This document shows positions 16,112 to 25,711 of a stretch of DNA of 64,000 bases, piece by piece. A model generated the notes under the pieces. It was given only the letters and a program-made list of their open reading frames with translations, was not told where the DNA came from and did no database searches. Every line of letters starts with the position of its first letter. Positions within the stretch are counted from its first letter, which is position 1. The DNA comes from Psychrobium sp051201665 (GTDB taxonomy: Bacteria > Pseudomonadota > Gammaproteobacteria > Enterobacterales > Psychrobiaceae), in the NCBI RefSeq assembly GCF_051201665.1, contig NZ_CP179210.1, positions 3,100,001 to 3,164,000 of the forward strand, read 5' to 3'. The position numbers and the translations under genes were made by a program.

Positions 16112-18823
16112 CTAGCTCAATTTACCGTGACACTGTTTGTATTTCTTACCTGAGCCACAAGGACAAGGTTCATTACGGCCAACTTTTTCGGTCTCACGAA
16201 TAACCGTCTGTTGAGCATTCTGTCCGTGACTCTCGTCTTCTTCACCGGCACTTGGGTGCTGGAACTCTAGCTCTGTAGCTTCTTGTTGACGTCGTTGCTC
16301 TTCAACTGCATCAACATCTTCTTGGCTTTGAACTTGAATTTTAGATAATAAAACAATGACATCAGTTTTAAGCGATTCTAATAAATCTTGGAATAACTCA
16401 AACGACTCACGTTTAAATTCCTGCTTTGGATTCTTTTGTGCATAACCACGTAAATGAATACCTTGGCGTAAATGGTCCATCGCCGCTAAATGGTCTTTCC
16501 ACAAGCCATCAAGCGTTTGCAACATAACAGCTTTTTCAAACTGACGTAGTACATCACTACCAACCATTTGCTCTTTAAGCTCGTAAGCTTGGCCTACCAC
16601 TTCTTGAATTTTCTCAACAAGATTTTCTTCATGAAGTTTGTCGTCGTCTTTCAACATCTGACCAATAGGCATTTCAACTAAGAAATCTTCTTTTAAACGC
16701 TCTTCAAGCCCTTCAACATCCCACTGCTCTTCAAGTGATTGCACTGGAATGTATTGACGAATAGTCTTTTCAACAACATCGCCGCGAATATTATTAATGG
16801 TTGCTGACACATCAGCTTCGTCCATTAATTCGTTACGTTGTTCGTAAATCACTTTACGCTGATCATTAGCAACATCATCATACTCAAGCAGCTGCTTACG
16901 CATATCAAAGTTACGACCTTCAACTTTACGCTGTGCATTTTCAATCGCTCGATTCACCCACGGATGCTCAATTGACTCACCGTATTCCATACCAAGCTTT
17001 TTCATCATGCCAGTCATGCGCTCAGAGGCGAATATACGCATCAAGCTATCTTCCATCGACAGATAGAAGCGCGATGCACCAGCATCACCTTGACGACCTG
17101 CACGGCCACGTAATTGATTATCAATACGACGAGATTCGTGACGTTCGGTACCTAAAATGTACAAACCACCTGCGTCTAACACTTTATCGTGCTGAATTTG
17201 CCATTGCTCTTTAATATGAGCAATTTGTTTTTCAGTTGGCTCTTTCATGCCTTCGATTTGTGCTTGCCAGTTACCACCCAGTACGATATCTGTACCACGA
17301 CCAGCCATATTAGTTGCAATAGTTACACGCCCAGGCTCACCAGCTTTGGCGATAATTTCAGCTTCTTGTTGGTGAAATTTAGCATTAAGTACACTATGTT
17401 CAATTTTCTCTTTTCTTAGTAAATCAGATAAATACTCAGAGGATTCAATTGAAATAGTACCAACTAGCGACGGTTGACCACGCTCTTGACATGCTTTGAT
17501 ATCAACAATAATGGCTTCATATTTCTCTTTTGCTGACATGAAAATCAAATCAGCCATATCATTACGAACCATGTCACGGTTTGTTGGAATAACAACAGTG
17601 TCTAGGCCATAAATATGCTGGAATTCAAATGCTTCGGTATCGGCTGTACCTGTCATACCAGATAATTTTTCGTAAATACGGAAATAGTTCTGGAATGTAA
17701 TCGATGCAAGGGTTTGGTTTTCGTTTTGAATGTCAACGCCTTCAAGCGCTTCAATGGCTTGGTGTAAGCCTTCAGACCAACGACGACCTTCCATTGTACG
17801 ACCAGTATGCTCATCAACAATGATAACTTCGCCGTTTTTAACGATGTAATCAACGTCACGCTCAAACAAGACATGCGCACGCAATGCCGCATTTACATGA
17901 TGCAATAAGCTAATATTTGCCGCTGAGAATAACGAGTCAAATTCACCCATTAATCCATTTTCTTGTAGCATCTCTTCAACGAACACTTGGCCGGTTTCAG
18001 TCAAATGAACCTGTTTAGATTTTTCATCAACAGTGTAGTGACCATCGCCAGTGTATTCTTCGGTATCTTCTTTATCTTGCTTAGTTAGCTGAGGGATTAA
18101 CTCGTTAATTTTACGATATAATTCAGAGCTATCTTCCGCCGCACCAGAAATGATAAGCGGCGTACGAGCTTCATCAATTAAAATCGAATCAACTTCATCG
18201 ATGATGGCGAAATTTAATGGACGCTGAACACGCTCTTCAGGTGAAAACGCCATGTTATCGCGAAGGTAATCAAAACCGAATTCGTTATTGGTACCGTACG
18301 TAATATCACTGTTGTAAGCCGCTTGCTTTTCTTCGTGTCCCATACCAGACACACAAATACCAACAGACATTCCTAAAAATTCAAATAACGGACGGTTGTT
18401 ATTAGCATCACGCGCCGCAAGATAATCATTCACGGTAATAACGTGAACACCTTTACCTGTTAGGCCATTTAGGTATGCAGCTAACGTAGCTGTTAATGTT
18501 TTACCTTCACCTGTACGCATCTCGGCGATACGACCTGATTGTAAAACCATGCCGCCAATAAGCTGAACGTCAAAGTGACGCATTTCGAATACACGCTTAC
18601 TCGCTTCGCGAACAACCGCGAATGCTTCAGGCAAAATATCATCTAAGGTTTTACCTGCTTCTAATTGCTCTTTAAAGTAAGCAGTTTTTTGTTTTAGCTC
18701 GTCGTCAGACAGCGCTTCTATTTCTTTCTCTAACTCATTGACTAAGGCAACAACTTTACGCATCTTTTTAAGCGTACGGTCATTCTTGCTACCAAATACT
18801 GAAGTAAAAATCTTTGTTAACAT
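16112..18823 (-). CDS. secA: Preprotein translocase ATPase SecA
   Basis: 903 residues, like E. coli SecA (901). Walker A is MRTGEGKTLTATL (about 102), the DEAD-type box is in IIDEVDSILIDEARTPLI (about 207), followed by the preprotein crosslinking domain, the second motor domain (GTDIVLGGNW, RGRAGRQGD) and the helical scaffold. The C-terminal tail NEPCPCGSGKKYKQCHG carries the CxC...CH zinc site that binds SecB. It drives post-translational export through SecYEG. The Glu-rich linker before the zinc tail is typical. Its own terminator lies downstream. Confidence 0.98.
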   Translation of the reverse strand: MLTKIFTSVFGSKNDRTLKKMRKVVALVNELEKEIEALSDDELKQKTAYFKEQLEAGKTLDDILPEAFAVVREASKRVFEMRHFDVQLIGGMVLQSGRIAEMRTGEGKTLTATLAAYLNGLTGKGVHVITVNDYLAARDANNNRPLFEFLGMSVGICVSGMGHEEKQAAYNSDITYGTNNEFGFDYLRDNMAFSPEERVQRPLNFAIIDEVDSILIDEARTPLIISGAAEDSSELYRKINELIPQLTKQDKEDTEEYTGDGHYTVDEKSKQVHLTETGQVFVEEMLQENGLMGEFDSLFSAANISLLHHVNAALRAHVLFERDVDYIVKNGEVIIVDEHTGRTMEGRRWSEGLHQAIEALEGVDIQNENQTLASITFQNYFRIYEKLSGMTGTADTEAFEFQHIYGLDTVVIPTNRDMVRNDMADLIFMSAKEKYEAIIVDIKACQERGQPSLVGTISIESSEYLSDLLRKEKIEHSVLNAKFHQQEAEIIAKAGEPGRVTIATNMAGRGTDIVLGGNWQAQIEGMKEPTEKQIAHIKEQWQIQHDKVLDAGGLYILGTERHESRRIDNQLRGRAGRQGDAGASRFYLSMEDSLMRIFASERMTGMMKKLGMEYGESIEHPWVNRAIENAQRKVEGRNFDMRKQLLEYDDVANDQRKVIYEQRNELMDEADVSATINNIRGDVVEKTIRQYIPVQSLEEQWDVEGLEERLKEDFLVEMPIGQMLKDDDKLHEENLVEKIQEVVGQAYELKEQMVGSDVLRQFEKAVMLQTLDGLWKDHLAAMDHLRQGIHLRGYAQKNPKQEFKRESFELFQDLLESLKTDVIVLLSKIQVQSQEDVDAVEEQRRQQEATELEFQHPSAGEEDESHGQNAQQTVIRETEKVGRNEPCPCGSGKKYKQCHGKLS

Positions 18824-19052
18824 CTAATTGGCCATATTTTTTTATTGACTGGCGATTGACGTGCACTGCCAATCTTATTCTTAATTTTTCGCCGCTTATT
18901 ATTATTGATTTAAGCTAGATAAGATACCCCTAATTCACCTCACTAATAGGAAAGTTAGGTTTATTATCGGTTCTACAAATTTAAATCAACTGCACTACGG
19001 ATACATAACAAGAAATGGGGATGAAAAATAACATTTCAATGCCGCCATAAAA

Positions 19053-19080
19053 TAAAAAAGCCGCTGAGAACAGCGGCTTA
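19053..19080 (-). terminator. Terminator after the M23 peptidase gene
   Basis: On the minus strand AGCCGCTG-TTCT-CAGCGGCT is a perfect 8 bp stem followed by TTTTTT. Confidence 0.9.
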
Positions 19081-19096
19081 AATTATCTAATGAGGA

Positions 19097-20026
19097 TTAA
19101 CGATAAATATACTTACGCGGGTTAATCTGCTTGTCCTTTTTCAACACTTCATAGTGGACGTGTGCCCCTGTTGAACGACCAGTGTTACCCATTAATGCAA
19201 TGACTTCACCTTTGGACACAACATCACCAACATTGACCTTAAGCTCTTTGGCATGAGCATAGCGGGTTTTCAACCCTGCACCATGGTCAACTTCAACTAA
19301 TAACCCATAACCATAGCGACGACCAGACCATGTAACGACGCCTGCGCCAGTGGCCATAACATCATCGCCGTCTTTACCAGCAAAATCGACACCTTTATGC
19401 ATTGTTAGCTTGCCATTAAACGGATCATTTCGCATACCATATAGTGACGACAACCAACCGCGATTGATTGGTCGACCCGCGATTAAACTATCATCATGGA
19501 TTTCGTGATTAAGCATCACTGTTTCTAATAAATTAAGCTGGTCTTGTTGGCTATCAATATGAAGTAATAAGATATCCATTTGAGATAACAAGGCTGATAA
19601 CTCACTGCTTTGTTCAATACCTGAATATTGTTCAGGCCCACCAACAGCAGGCAACTGCGCAAAGTTAAATTCACTATAGTCAGCAGATTTTGCGAGTCGT
19701 TCGCCTAATGCATCGATACGGTTCATTCGCGCGGTGAGAATCCCCATACGTTGAGCTAGCAAAGACAATTGAGCGGTTGTTTGAATTTTCAACGTATCAA
19801 CTTGCGTTTGTTGATTAACTAGATGTTCACTCTTCTCATCGATTGCATGAGATAATAATGCAGGCTCAACATAGTATTGATAAGTAAAATATCCAGTCAC
19901 CGCGATTACACTAAGTTGAAGTAAAGCAACAGCTGCGATTTTTTTTACACTAATAGAGAAAATTGAAAATGACTCGGTCGTCTTTACTTTTGAATGGTTA
20001 GACGACTCGTTAATTGCTACACTCAT
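19097..20026 (-). CDS. M23 family metallopeptidase, membrane-anchored
   Basis: 309 residues. There is a cytoplasmic N-terminus, one membrane anchor (about 29-49), a coiled-coil region (about 60-110), then the LytM/M23 domain (about 200-300). The zinc ligands are visible in MHKGVDFAGKDGD (HxxxD) and in GAHVHYEV (HxH), with RYAH between, so the catalytic set is complete. It should be a periplasmic peptidoglycan endopeptidase. Position between lpxC/dciA and secA is common in gammaproteobacteria. A good terminator follows. Confidence 0.88.
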   Translation of the reverse strand: MSVAINESSNHSKVKTTESFSIFSISVKKIAAVALLQLSVIAVTGYFTYQYYVEPALLSHAIDEKSEHLVNQQTQVDTLKIQTTAQLSLLAQRMGILTARMNRIDALGERLAKSADYSEFNFAQLPAVGGPEQYSGIEQSSELSALLSQMDILLLHIDSQQDQLNLLETVMLNHEIHDDSLIAGRPINRGWLSSLYGMRNDPFNGKLTMHKGVDFAGKDGDDVMATGAGVVTWSGRRYGYGLLVEVDHGAGLKTRYAHAKELKVNVGDVVSKGEVIALMGNTGRSTGAHVHYEVLKKDKQINPRKYIYR

Positions 20027-20053
20027 ACCTACTCTCTCTTGTTCAAAACGCTT

Positions 20054-20512
20054 ATGAAATCACGCTATAATCCAGACACACTGCAAGATGTATTAACAGC
20101 TAAATCCGGTAAGCTGGCCAAAATACAACAAAAAGCGGGTCAATTACAAGTTATTAACCAATTTTTAACAACACAACTTATTCCAGATTGTGAAGAATAT
20201 TGCAGAGTAGCCAACTTACGTCAAGGGATCTTAGTTATTGAGGTGGCATCAGGCGTATGGAAAACGAGATTATTGCAGTTAAGTCAGTCCATTCTATCTC
20301 ATATGCAAGAACACATTTTGCCTTCATTACATACTATTGAGCTTATTGTTAACCCACAGCTGTTTAATGAAAAACCTGAAGAACCTAAACCGAACCCAAG
20401 GAAAATATCGGCTGATACGGCGCAACATCTTGTTGCTTTGGCCGAACACGCACCACCAGAGCTGGCGGCAACTTTATCACGATTAGCTAAATTAGCTGAT
20501 CGTGATAAATAA
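20054..20512 (+). CDS. dciA: DUF721 protein, DciA-type helicase loader
   Basis: 152 residues from the ATG at 20054. An in-frame upstream start at 19994 would lie inside the divergent M23 gene and lacks an RBS. The N-terminal part is the KH-like DUF721 domain: LQVINQFLTTQLIPDCEEYCRVANL, read in parts, and ILVIEVASGVWKTRLLQLS. The C-terminal tail is polar. DciA is the ancestral loader of the DnaB replicative helicase in bacteria that lack DnaC. Pseudomonas has its DciA gene next to lpxC and secA, the same context, which supports the call. It is convergent with lpxC, with only 8 bases between stops. Confidence 0.8.
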   Translation: MKSRYNPDTLQDVLTAKSGKLAKIQQKAGQLQVINQFLTTQLIPDCEEYCRVANLRQGILVIEVASGVWKTRLLQLSQSILSHMQEHILPSLHTIELIVNPQLFNEKPEEPKPNPRKISADTAQHLVALAEHAPPELAATLSRLAKLADRDK

Positions 20513-20520
20513 TTTGATAG

Positions 20521-21438
20521 TTAAGCGGTAACTAAATGAGTCTCGCCATAACAAATTGGTGAGGTTTCTTCTTCTTCAAAAGTCACCATTTCAAAACAAT
20601 CAGCTTGCGCTAACATTTCACGAACCAACATATTGTTAATTGCATGACCAGCTTTAAAGGCTTTAAACTCACCAATAATACTGTGACCCGCTAAGTAAAG
20701 ATCGCCAATGGCATCTAACACCTTGTGCTTAACGAACTCATCGTCAACACGTAAACCATCTGGATTTAATACGCGATATTCATCTAAAACAACGGCATTT
20801 TCCATGCTGCCACCTAATGCTAGGTTATTAGCACGTAATAATTCGATGTCACTCATAAAACCAAAGGTACGAGCACGAGATATTTCACGTACAAATGATG
20901 CTTTAGTAAAGTCCATTGTTAAATGTTGCTTAGTATTACTAATTTCTGGATGTGCAAAGTCGATAGCGTAGTCAACTTTAAATCCTTCATAAGGAGTAAA
21001 TTCAGCCCACTTATCGCCATCTTCTATACGAATTGGTTTCTTAATTCGTATAAAGCGCTTGGGAGAGTTTTGCTCTTGCACACCAGCAGATTGTAATAAA
21101 AATACAAAAGGACTCGCACTGCCATCCATAATTGGAATTTCAGGCGCATCAACTTCGATGATGGCATTATCAATACCAAATGCCGCCAAGGCTGAAGAAA
21201 TATGTTCAACCGTAGAAATCTTATGGCCAGCATCGTCAATCAGACAGGTACATAACGTCGTTTCACGAACTAGCATACCATCACCTGGAATATCCACGTG
21301 TGGTGTTAAATCTGTTCGGCGATAAATAATACCCGTGTTAACCGGTGCAGGTTTTAATACCAAGGTAACTTTTTCACCCGAGTGTAAGCCTACGCCAACG
21401 GCATCAATTTCTTGACCTAATGTTCTTTGCTTAATCAT
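20521..21438 (-). CDS. lpxC: UDP-3-O-acyl-N-acetylglucosamine deacetylase LpxC
   Basis: 305 residues, same length as E. coli. It begins MIKQRTLGQEIDAVGVGLHSGEKV; the zinc ligands lie in STVEHISSALAA (His near 79) and in HKVLDAIGDLYLAG (His and Asp near 238-242), with the catalytic His in AGHSIIGEF/KAGHAINN. It is the committed step of lipid A synthesis. The gene ends the dcw cluster, as in E. coli, with secA nearby. Confidence 0.98.
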   Translation of the reverse strand: MIKQRTLGQEIDAVGVGLHSGEKVTLVLKPAPVNTGIIYRRTDLTPHVDIPGDGMLVRETTLCTCLIDDAGHKISTVEHISSALAAFGIDNAIIEVDAPEIPIMDGSASPFVFLLQSAGVQEQNSPKRFIRIKKPIRIEDGDKWAEFTPYEGFKVDYAIDFAHPEISNTKQHLTMDFTKASFVREISRARTFGFMSDIELLRANNLALGGSMENAVVLDEYRVLNPDGLRVDDEFVKHKVLDAIGDLYLAGHSIIGEFKAFKAGHAINNMLVREMLAQADCFEMVTFEEEETSPICYGETHLVTA

Positions 21439-21592
21439 AAATTAGCAACCCCTATCTGATGTCTACATCTACAACGGCGGGCATTCTATCATAAAACGCG
21501 CCTTTCAAACAAACGAACGAATTAGGCAATGTTTAGGACAGTGAGCTCGCCAACAGTTTTTGTACTATCGCGATCCGTAGCTTAACGGCAGA

Positions 21593-22735
21593 TTAATCTG
21601 CTTGTTTGCGTAAAAACGCAGGAATATCTAAGTATTCCAAGCCACCATTATTAGTGCTCTGTGGCTGACTATTAACAGCAGCAGCCATAGTATCTTCTTC
21701 AGCAGCTGGTTCAGCTTGAATTGGTTGTGGCGCTGCAACAACTTCTTCTGGCTTCACGAGTTTAATATCTGGTTGCGCTTCAGCGCCGATACCTGTTGCA
21801 ACTACAGTGACACGTAGTTCATCGGTCATATCAGGATCAATAACAGCACCAACAACAACAGTCGCATTTTCAGAAGCAAACCCTTTAACAGCGTTACCTA
21901 CAGTCTCAAACTCATCAATACTGATGTCCATTCCAGCCGTGATATTAACCAGAATACCGCGAGCACCTGCTAAATCGATATCTTCAAGTAATGGGCTTGA
22001 AATCGCAAGCTCTGCGGCTTCATCAGCACGTTCGTCACCACTTGCGATACCAGTACCCATCATTGCAGTACCCATTTCAGCCATTACAGTTTTAACGTCG
22101 GCGAAATCCACGTTGATTAGACCTGAACGCGTGATAAGTTCGGCAATACCTTGAACAGCACCAAGTAAGACATTATTTGCTTCTTCGAATGCTTGTAATA
22201 GACCTGTACCCTTACCTAAAACTTTCAATAGCTTGTCGTTTGGTATAGTAATCAATGAGTCAACACATTCACTTAACATGTCAATGCCTTGCTCGGCATA
22301 ATTTAAACGCTTTTTGCCTTCAAAATTAAATGGTTTGGTGACTACAGCAACCGTTAAAATACCCATTTCTTTAGCAACTTCGGCAACAACAGGTGCAGCA
22401 CCAGTACCCGTACCACCGCCCATTCCGGCAGCAATAAAGACCATATCAGCACCATCAAGTGCTGCCATGATAGCTTCTTTATCTTCAATTGCAGCTTCAC
22501 GGCCAACTTGTGGATTGGCGCCAGCGCCAAGTCCTTTTGTTGTACCTTTACCGATTTGGATTGTGCTTTCTGCCGACGAATTACGCAGTGCCTGAGCATC
22601 TGTATTCGCGACAATAAATTCAACACCTTCAATTGTTCTCTTAACCATGTGCTCGATAGCGTTACCGCCACCACCGCCAACACCGATTACCTTTATGACC
22701 GCTTCTTCTGCGTGATCTGACATTAATTCAAACAT
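21593..22735 (-). CDS. ftsZ: Cell division GTPase FtsZ
   Basis: 380 residues. The tubulin-type GTP-binding motif GMGGGTGTGAAPVVAE is near residue 105; IKVIGVGGGGGNAIEHMV is near the N-terminus; NVDFADVKTVM is the synergy region. A Pro/Gln/Ala-rich linker (about 320-365) leads to the C-terminal peptide LDIPAFLRKQAD that binds FtsA and ZipA. It forms the cytokinetic ring. Confidence 0.98.
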   Translation of the reverse strand: MFELMSDHAEEAVIKVIGVGGGGGNAIEHMVKRTIEGVEFIVANTDAQALRNSSAESTIQIGKGTTKGLGAGANPQVGREAAIEDKEAIMAALDGADMVFIAAGMGGGTGTGAAPVVAEVAKEMGILTVAVVTKPFNFEGKKRLNYAEQGIDMLSECVDSLITIPNDKLLKVLGKGTGLLQAFEEANNVLLGAVQGIAELITRSGLINVDFADVKTVMAEMGTAMMGTGIASGDERADEAAELAISSPLLEDIDLAGARGILVNITAGMDISIDEFETVGNAVKGFASENATVVVGAVIDPDMTDELRVTVVATGIGAEAQPDIKLVKPEEVVAAPQPIQAEPAAEEDTMAAAVNSQPQSTNNGGLEYLDIPAFLRKQAD

Positions 22736-22784
22736 AACTTCTCTCCGTTGCGCTTAATTAACAAACCTTAATTGTGGATAACAA

Positions 22785-24017
22785 TTAAAACTCGCCTTTT
22801 ATCCAATTTTTAATGCGGCTGACAAAACTCACTCCGCTACTTTGTGTCTCTTCACTACGTGCATTTTCTCGCATGACGCTGCCAAACTTTAATAAGCCTA
22901 CACCAGCGGCATAACTTGGATCTTGTACGTAGTCACTTAATCCTTTGACTGGCATTGGGTTTGCTAATCTAACTGGCATGCCAAAACAGGCCTCAGCAAA
23001 CTCAACAGCTCCTTCAATTTTCGCAGTACCGCCAGTTAAGACGATACCTGCTGCAATCTGCTCACTAAAACCAGCTTGCGTTAATTCATTTAGTATTAAT
23101 TCGTAAAGCTCTTGATAACGCGGCTCTACCACTTCTGCCAATGTATGACGTGACATTGTACGCGTCGGACGACCACCAACAGATGGCACTTCAATATTAT
23201 CTTCTTGCCCAACCAATTGGCTGAGTGCACAGGCATGACCAATCTTTATATCTTCGGCATGAGATAACGGCGTTCTAAAAATTTTGGCAATATCAGAAGT
23301 AACCTGTGCACCGGCAACTGGAATGACTGCGCTATGACGCAGTGAACCGTTGGTATACACAGCGATATCCATTGTGCCACCGCCCATATCAACCAAACAA
23401 ACACCTAAGTCTTTTTCATCGTCAGTTAGTACGCTGTAACTTGATGCGATAGCAGAAAATACGAGTTCATCGACTTTCAGCCCACAGCGCTGGACACACT
23501 TTTCAATATTTTTTGCCATGTCACTTGCACACGTCACCATGTGCACTTGAGCTTCCATCCGCATACCTGACATACCGATTGGCGATTTTATGCCTTCTTG
23601 CACGTCAATCGCATACTCGGTTGGCATGACATGAAGAATGCGGCGATCATCAGATACTTTTACGGAGCGAGCGGTATGTATCACGCTATCAACGTCGTAT
23701 TGCGTTACTTCTTCATCATTGATTGACACCATGCCTTTTTCATTTTGACAAGCAATGTGTTTACCAGAAATACTCAAGTTAACCGAAGTCACCTGACAAT
23801 CAGCCATTAACTCAGCTTCATCTAATGCACGTTGTACTGCTTTAACCACAGAATCGAGATCATTAACGCCAGCTTTCTCCATGCCTTTGGATTTCTGACT
23901 ACCGATTCCAACAATACTAAGATCGCCATCGGCTAGGATTTCTCCGATAATTACGGCGACTTTTGATGTACCGATATCTAATCCAACGATTAGATCTCTT
24001 TCATTAGCCTTGCTCAT
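22785..24017 (-). CDS. ftsA: Cell division protein FtsA
   Basis: 410 residues of the actin fold: IVGLDIGTSKVAVIIGE (phosphate 1), the 1C subdomain, CLVDMGGGTMDIAVY (phosphate 2) and GIVLTGGTAKIEG (adenosine). The C-terminus SFVSRIKNWIKGEF is the amphipathic membrane-targeting helix. It tethers FtsZ to the inner membrane. It overlaps ftsQ by 14 bases, implying coupled translation. Confidence 0.97.
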   Translation of the reverse strand: MSKANERDLIVGLDIGTSKVAVIIGEILADGDLSIVGIGSQKSKGMEKAGVNDLDSVVKAVQRALDEAELMADCQVTSVNLSISGKHIACQNEKGMVSINDEEVTQYDVDSVIHTARSVKVSDDRRILHVMPTEYAIDVQEGIKSPIGMSGMRMEAQVHMVTCASDMAKNIEKCVQRCGLKVDELVFSAIASSYSVLTDDEKDLGVCLVDMGGGTMDIAVYTNGSLRHSAVIPVAGAQVTSDIAKIFRTPLSHAEDIKIGHACALSQLVGQEDNIEVPSVGGRPTRTMSRHTLAEVVEPRYQELYELILNELTQAGFSEQIAAGIVLTGGTAKIEGAVEFAEACFGMPVRLANPMPVKGLSDYVQDPSYAAGVGLLKFGSVMRENARSEETQSSGVSFVSRIKNWIKGEF

Positions 24018-24789
24018 TGTTGGCTGTATCTCCTAGCTGTTTCTTCCAATTAACGGCGAACCCTGCGTCGTAACGTAAATCAACATAATCAATTTGCTTA
24101 CCTTGCGGTAAAACATGTTTATAAACCTTTAAGAAACGTTCCATTCTCACGTTTCTAATGACATCGTTACCACGGCCAAGAACTAATTTACTGCCATTTG
24201 CCAGTGTCACATTCCATGACTGGCGTGGTGTGAGCGAAATTTCGCTTAATGTTAACCCTTCACTTTCTAATAACGGCCATAATGCGCGATAACCTGATAA
24301 CACATTACTAGCAATATCATCAGCACCTGAAAAATGCGGTAGCCATGAGCTTATCCGGTCAGTCGGTGCACTAAACACTTCGCCACTATCATTTAATAAT
24401 TGTGTTTCATTCCAATAAGCAACGGGGGATTGATCAGTAACATGAATAATCAACCCATTTGGCCATTGACGTCTCACCGCAACCCGCTTAATCCATGGAA
24501 TATTTTCCAATCGTTGTTGGACATCTTCTACATTCAACGAGAAAAAACTTTCATTCTCACTGAGTTCCCACAACACTTGGTGAATTTCTAGGTCGCTACT
24601 ATACGGCCTTGTCCCAATAATTTGTAGTGTTGATACAGGCATATCTTGTGCATTCATCATCTTATCGGTCATTTTATGACCCAAGTACACAATAAATACG
24701 ATGACTAGGCCAAAAAACAGCACACCACTCCAATAGAAGTGATCGACCAATTTGAACTTTTGCCACCGTGTTAGCTGCCTTTTACTCAC
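24004..24789 (-). CDS. ftsQ: Cell division protein FtsQ
   Basis: 261 residues: a short cytoplasmic N-terminus, one membrane span (about 18-36), a POTRA domain beginning at STLQIIGTRPYSSDLEI and a beta domain with VRRQWPNGLIIHVTDQSPVAYW. The bitopic architecture and the place between ddl and ftsA identify it. It bridges early and late divisome proteins through FtsB and FtsL. Confidence 0.95.
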   Translation of the reverse strand: MSKRQLTRWQKFKLVDHFYWSGVLFFGLVIVFIVYLGHKMTDKMMNAQDMPVSTLQIIGTRPYSSDLEIHQVLWELSENESFFSLNVEDVQQRLENIPWIKRVAVRRQWPNGLIIHVTDQSPVAYWNETQLLNDSGEVFSAPTDRISSWLPHFSGADDIASNVLSGYRALWPLLESEGLTLSEISLTPRQSWNVTLANGSKLVLGRGNDVIRNVRMERFLKVYKHVLPQGKQIDYVDLRYDAGFAVNWKKQLGDTANNEQG

Positions 24790-24793
24790 AAAT

Positions 24794-25711
24794 TTATTTC
24801 ACCAACGTTTGTTCAAGAATCTCATTAACTAATTGATTAAATGACAAGCCAGCTTCTTTAGCTGCCTTAGGCACCAAACTTGATGTTGTCATTCCCGGCA
24901 CTGTATTAACTTCTAATAGGTACCATTGGCCATCTTGACCGCACATAAAGTCGACTCGTCCCCAGCCTTTAGCATTAACTGCGTTAAAAGCTTTGACAGC
25001 AATGTCACCTAATTCTTTCTCTTCATCAGCAGGCAGGCCACAAGGACAATGATATTGTGTATTATCCGATTGATATTTAGCTTGATAATCGTAAAAGTCA
25101 TTCGGCGTCGTCATGTGAATAGCTGGCAATGCTTTGTCGCCTAGAATTGATACCGTGTATTCGCCGCCATCGATCCATTGTTCAAGTAATATCTCATTAT
25201 CAAACTCAGTAGCACCCGAAATAGCGGATTTAAGATCGCTAACATTATCGACTTTTGCCATGCCGATACTAGACCCTTCATTAGCAGGCTTTACCATCAC
25301 AACACCGCCGAGTTCATCTAAGATCGCTTGATAGTCAATTGTTTGCTTGCCACAAACGACTACAAATTTTGCAGTCGGCAGTCCAAGCGCACACCACACC
25401 TGTTTGGTCTTGATTTTGTCCATCGCTAGTGCAGCGCCAAGTACACCAGAGCCAGTATATGGAATGTTTAAAAATTCCAACGCACCTTGTATTGTGCCAT
25501 CTTCACCGCCGCGACCATGTAATACATTAAAGACGCGTTCATAACCTTGGTCGGTCAATTCACTTAGCGGCGTATTTTTTGGATCAAACGCATGGGCATC
25601 AACACCATTGGCTTGTAATCCGTCCAATACAGCTTGTCCCGACATTAGGGAAATCTCACGTTCGGCGCTATTACCACCGAACATAACGGCCACTTTTCCA
25701 AACTCAGCCAT
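24794..25711 (-). CDS. ddlB: D-alanine--D-alanine ligase
   Basis: 305 residues with an ATP-grasp fold. VAVMFGGNSAEREISLMSG is the N-terminal signature, then HGRGGEDGTIQGALE, MVKPANEGSSIGM and LLEVNTVPGMT. It makes the D-Ala-D-Ala dipeptide used by MurF. Its location inside the dcw cluster matches DdlB. Its ATG overlaps the murC stop by one base. Confidence 0.96.
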   Translation of the reverse strand: MAEFGKVAVMFGGNSAEREISLMSGQAVLDGLQANGVDAHAFDPKNTPLSELTDQGYERVFNVLHGRGGEDGTIQGALEFLNIPYTGSGVLGAALAMDKIKTKQVWCALGLPTAKFVVVCGKQTIDYQAILDELGGVVMVKPANEGSSIGMAKVDNVSDLKSAISGATEFDNEILLEQWIDGGEYTVSILGDKALPAIHMTTPNDFYDYQAKYQSDNTQYHCPCGLPADEEKELGDIAVKAFNAVNAKGWGRVDFMCGQDGQWYLLEVNTVPGMTTSSLVPKAAKEAGLSFNQLVNEILEQTLVK

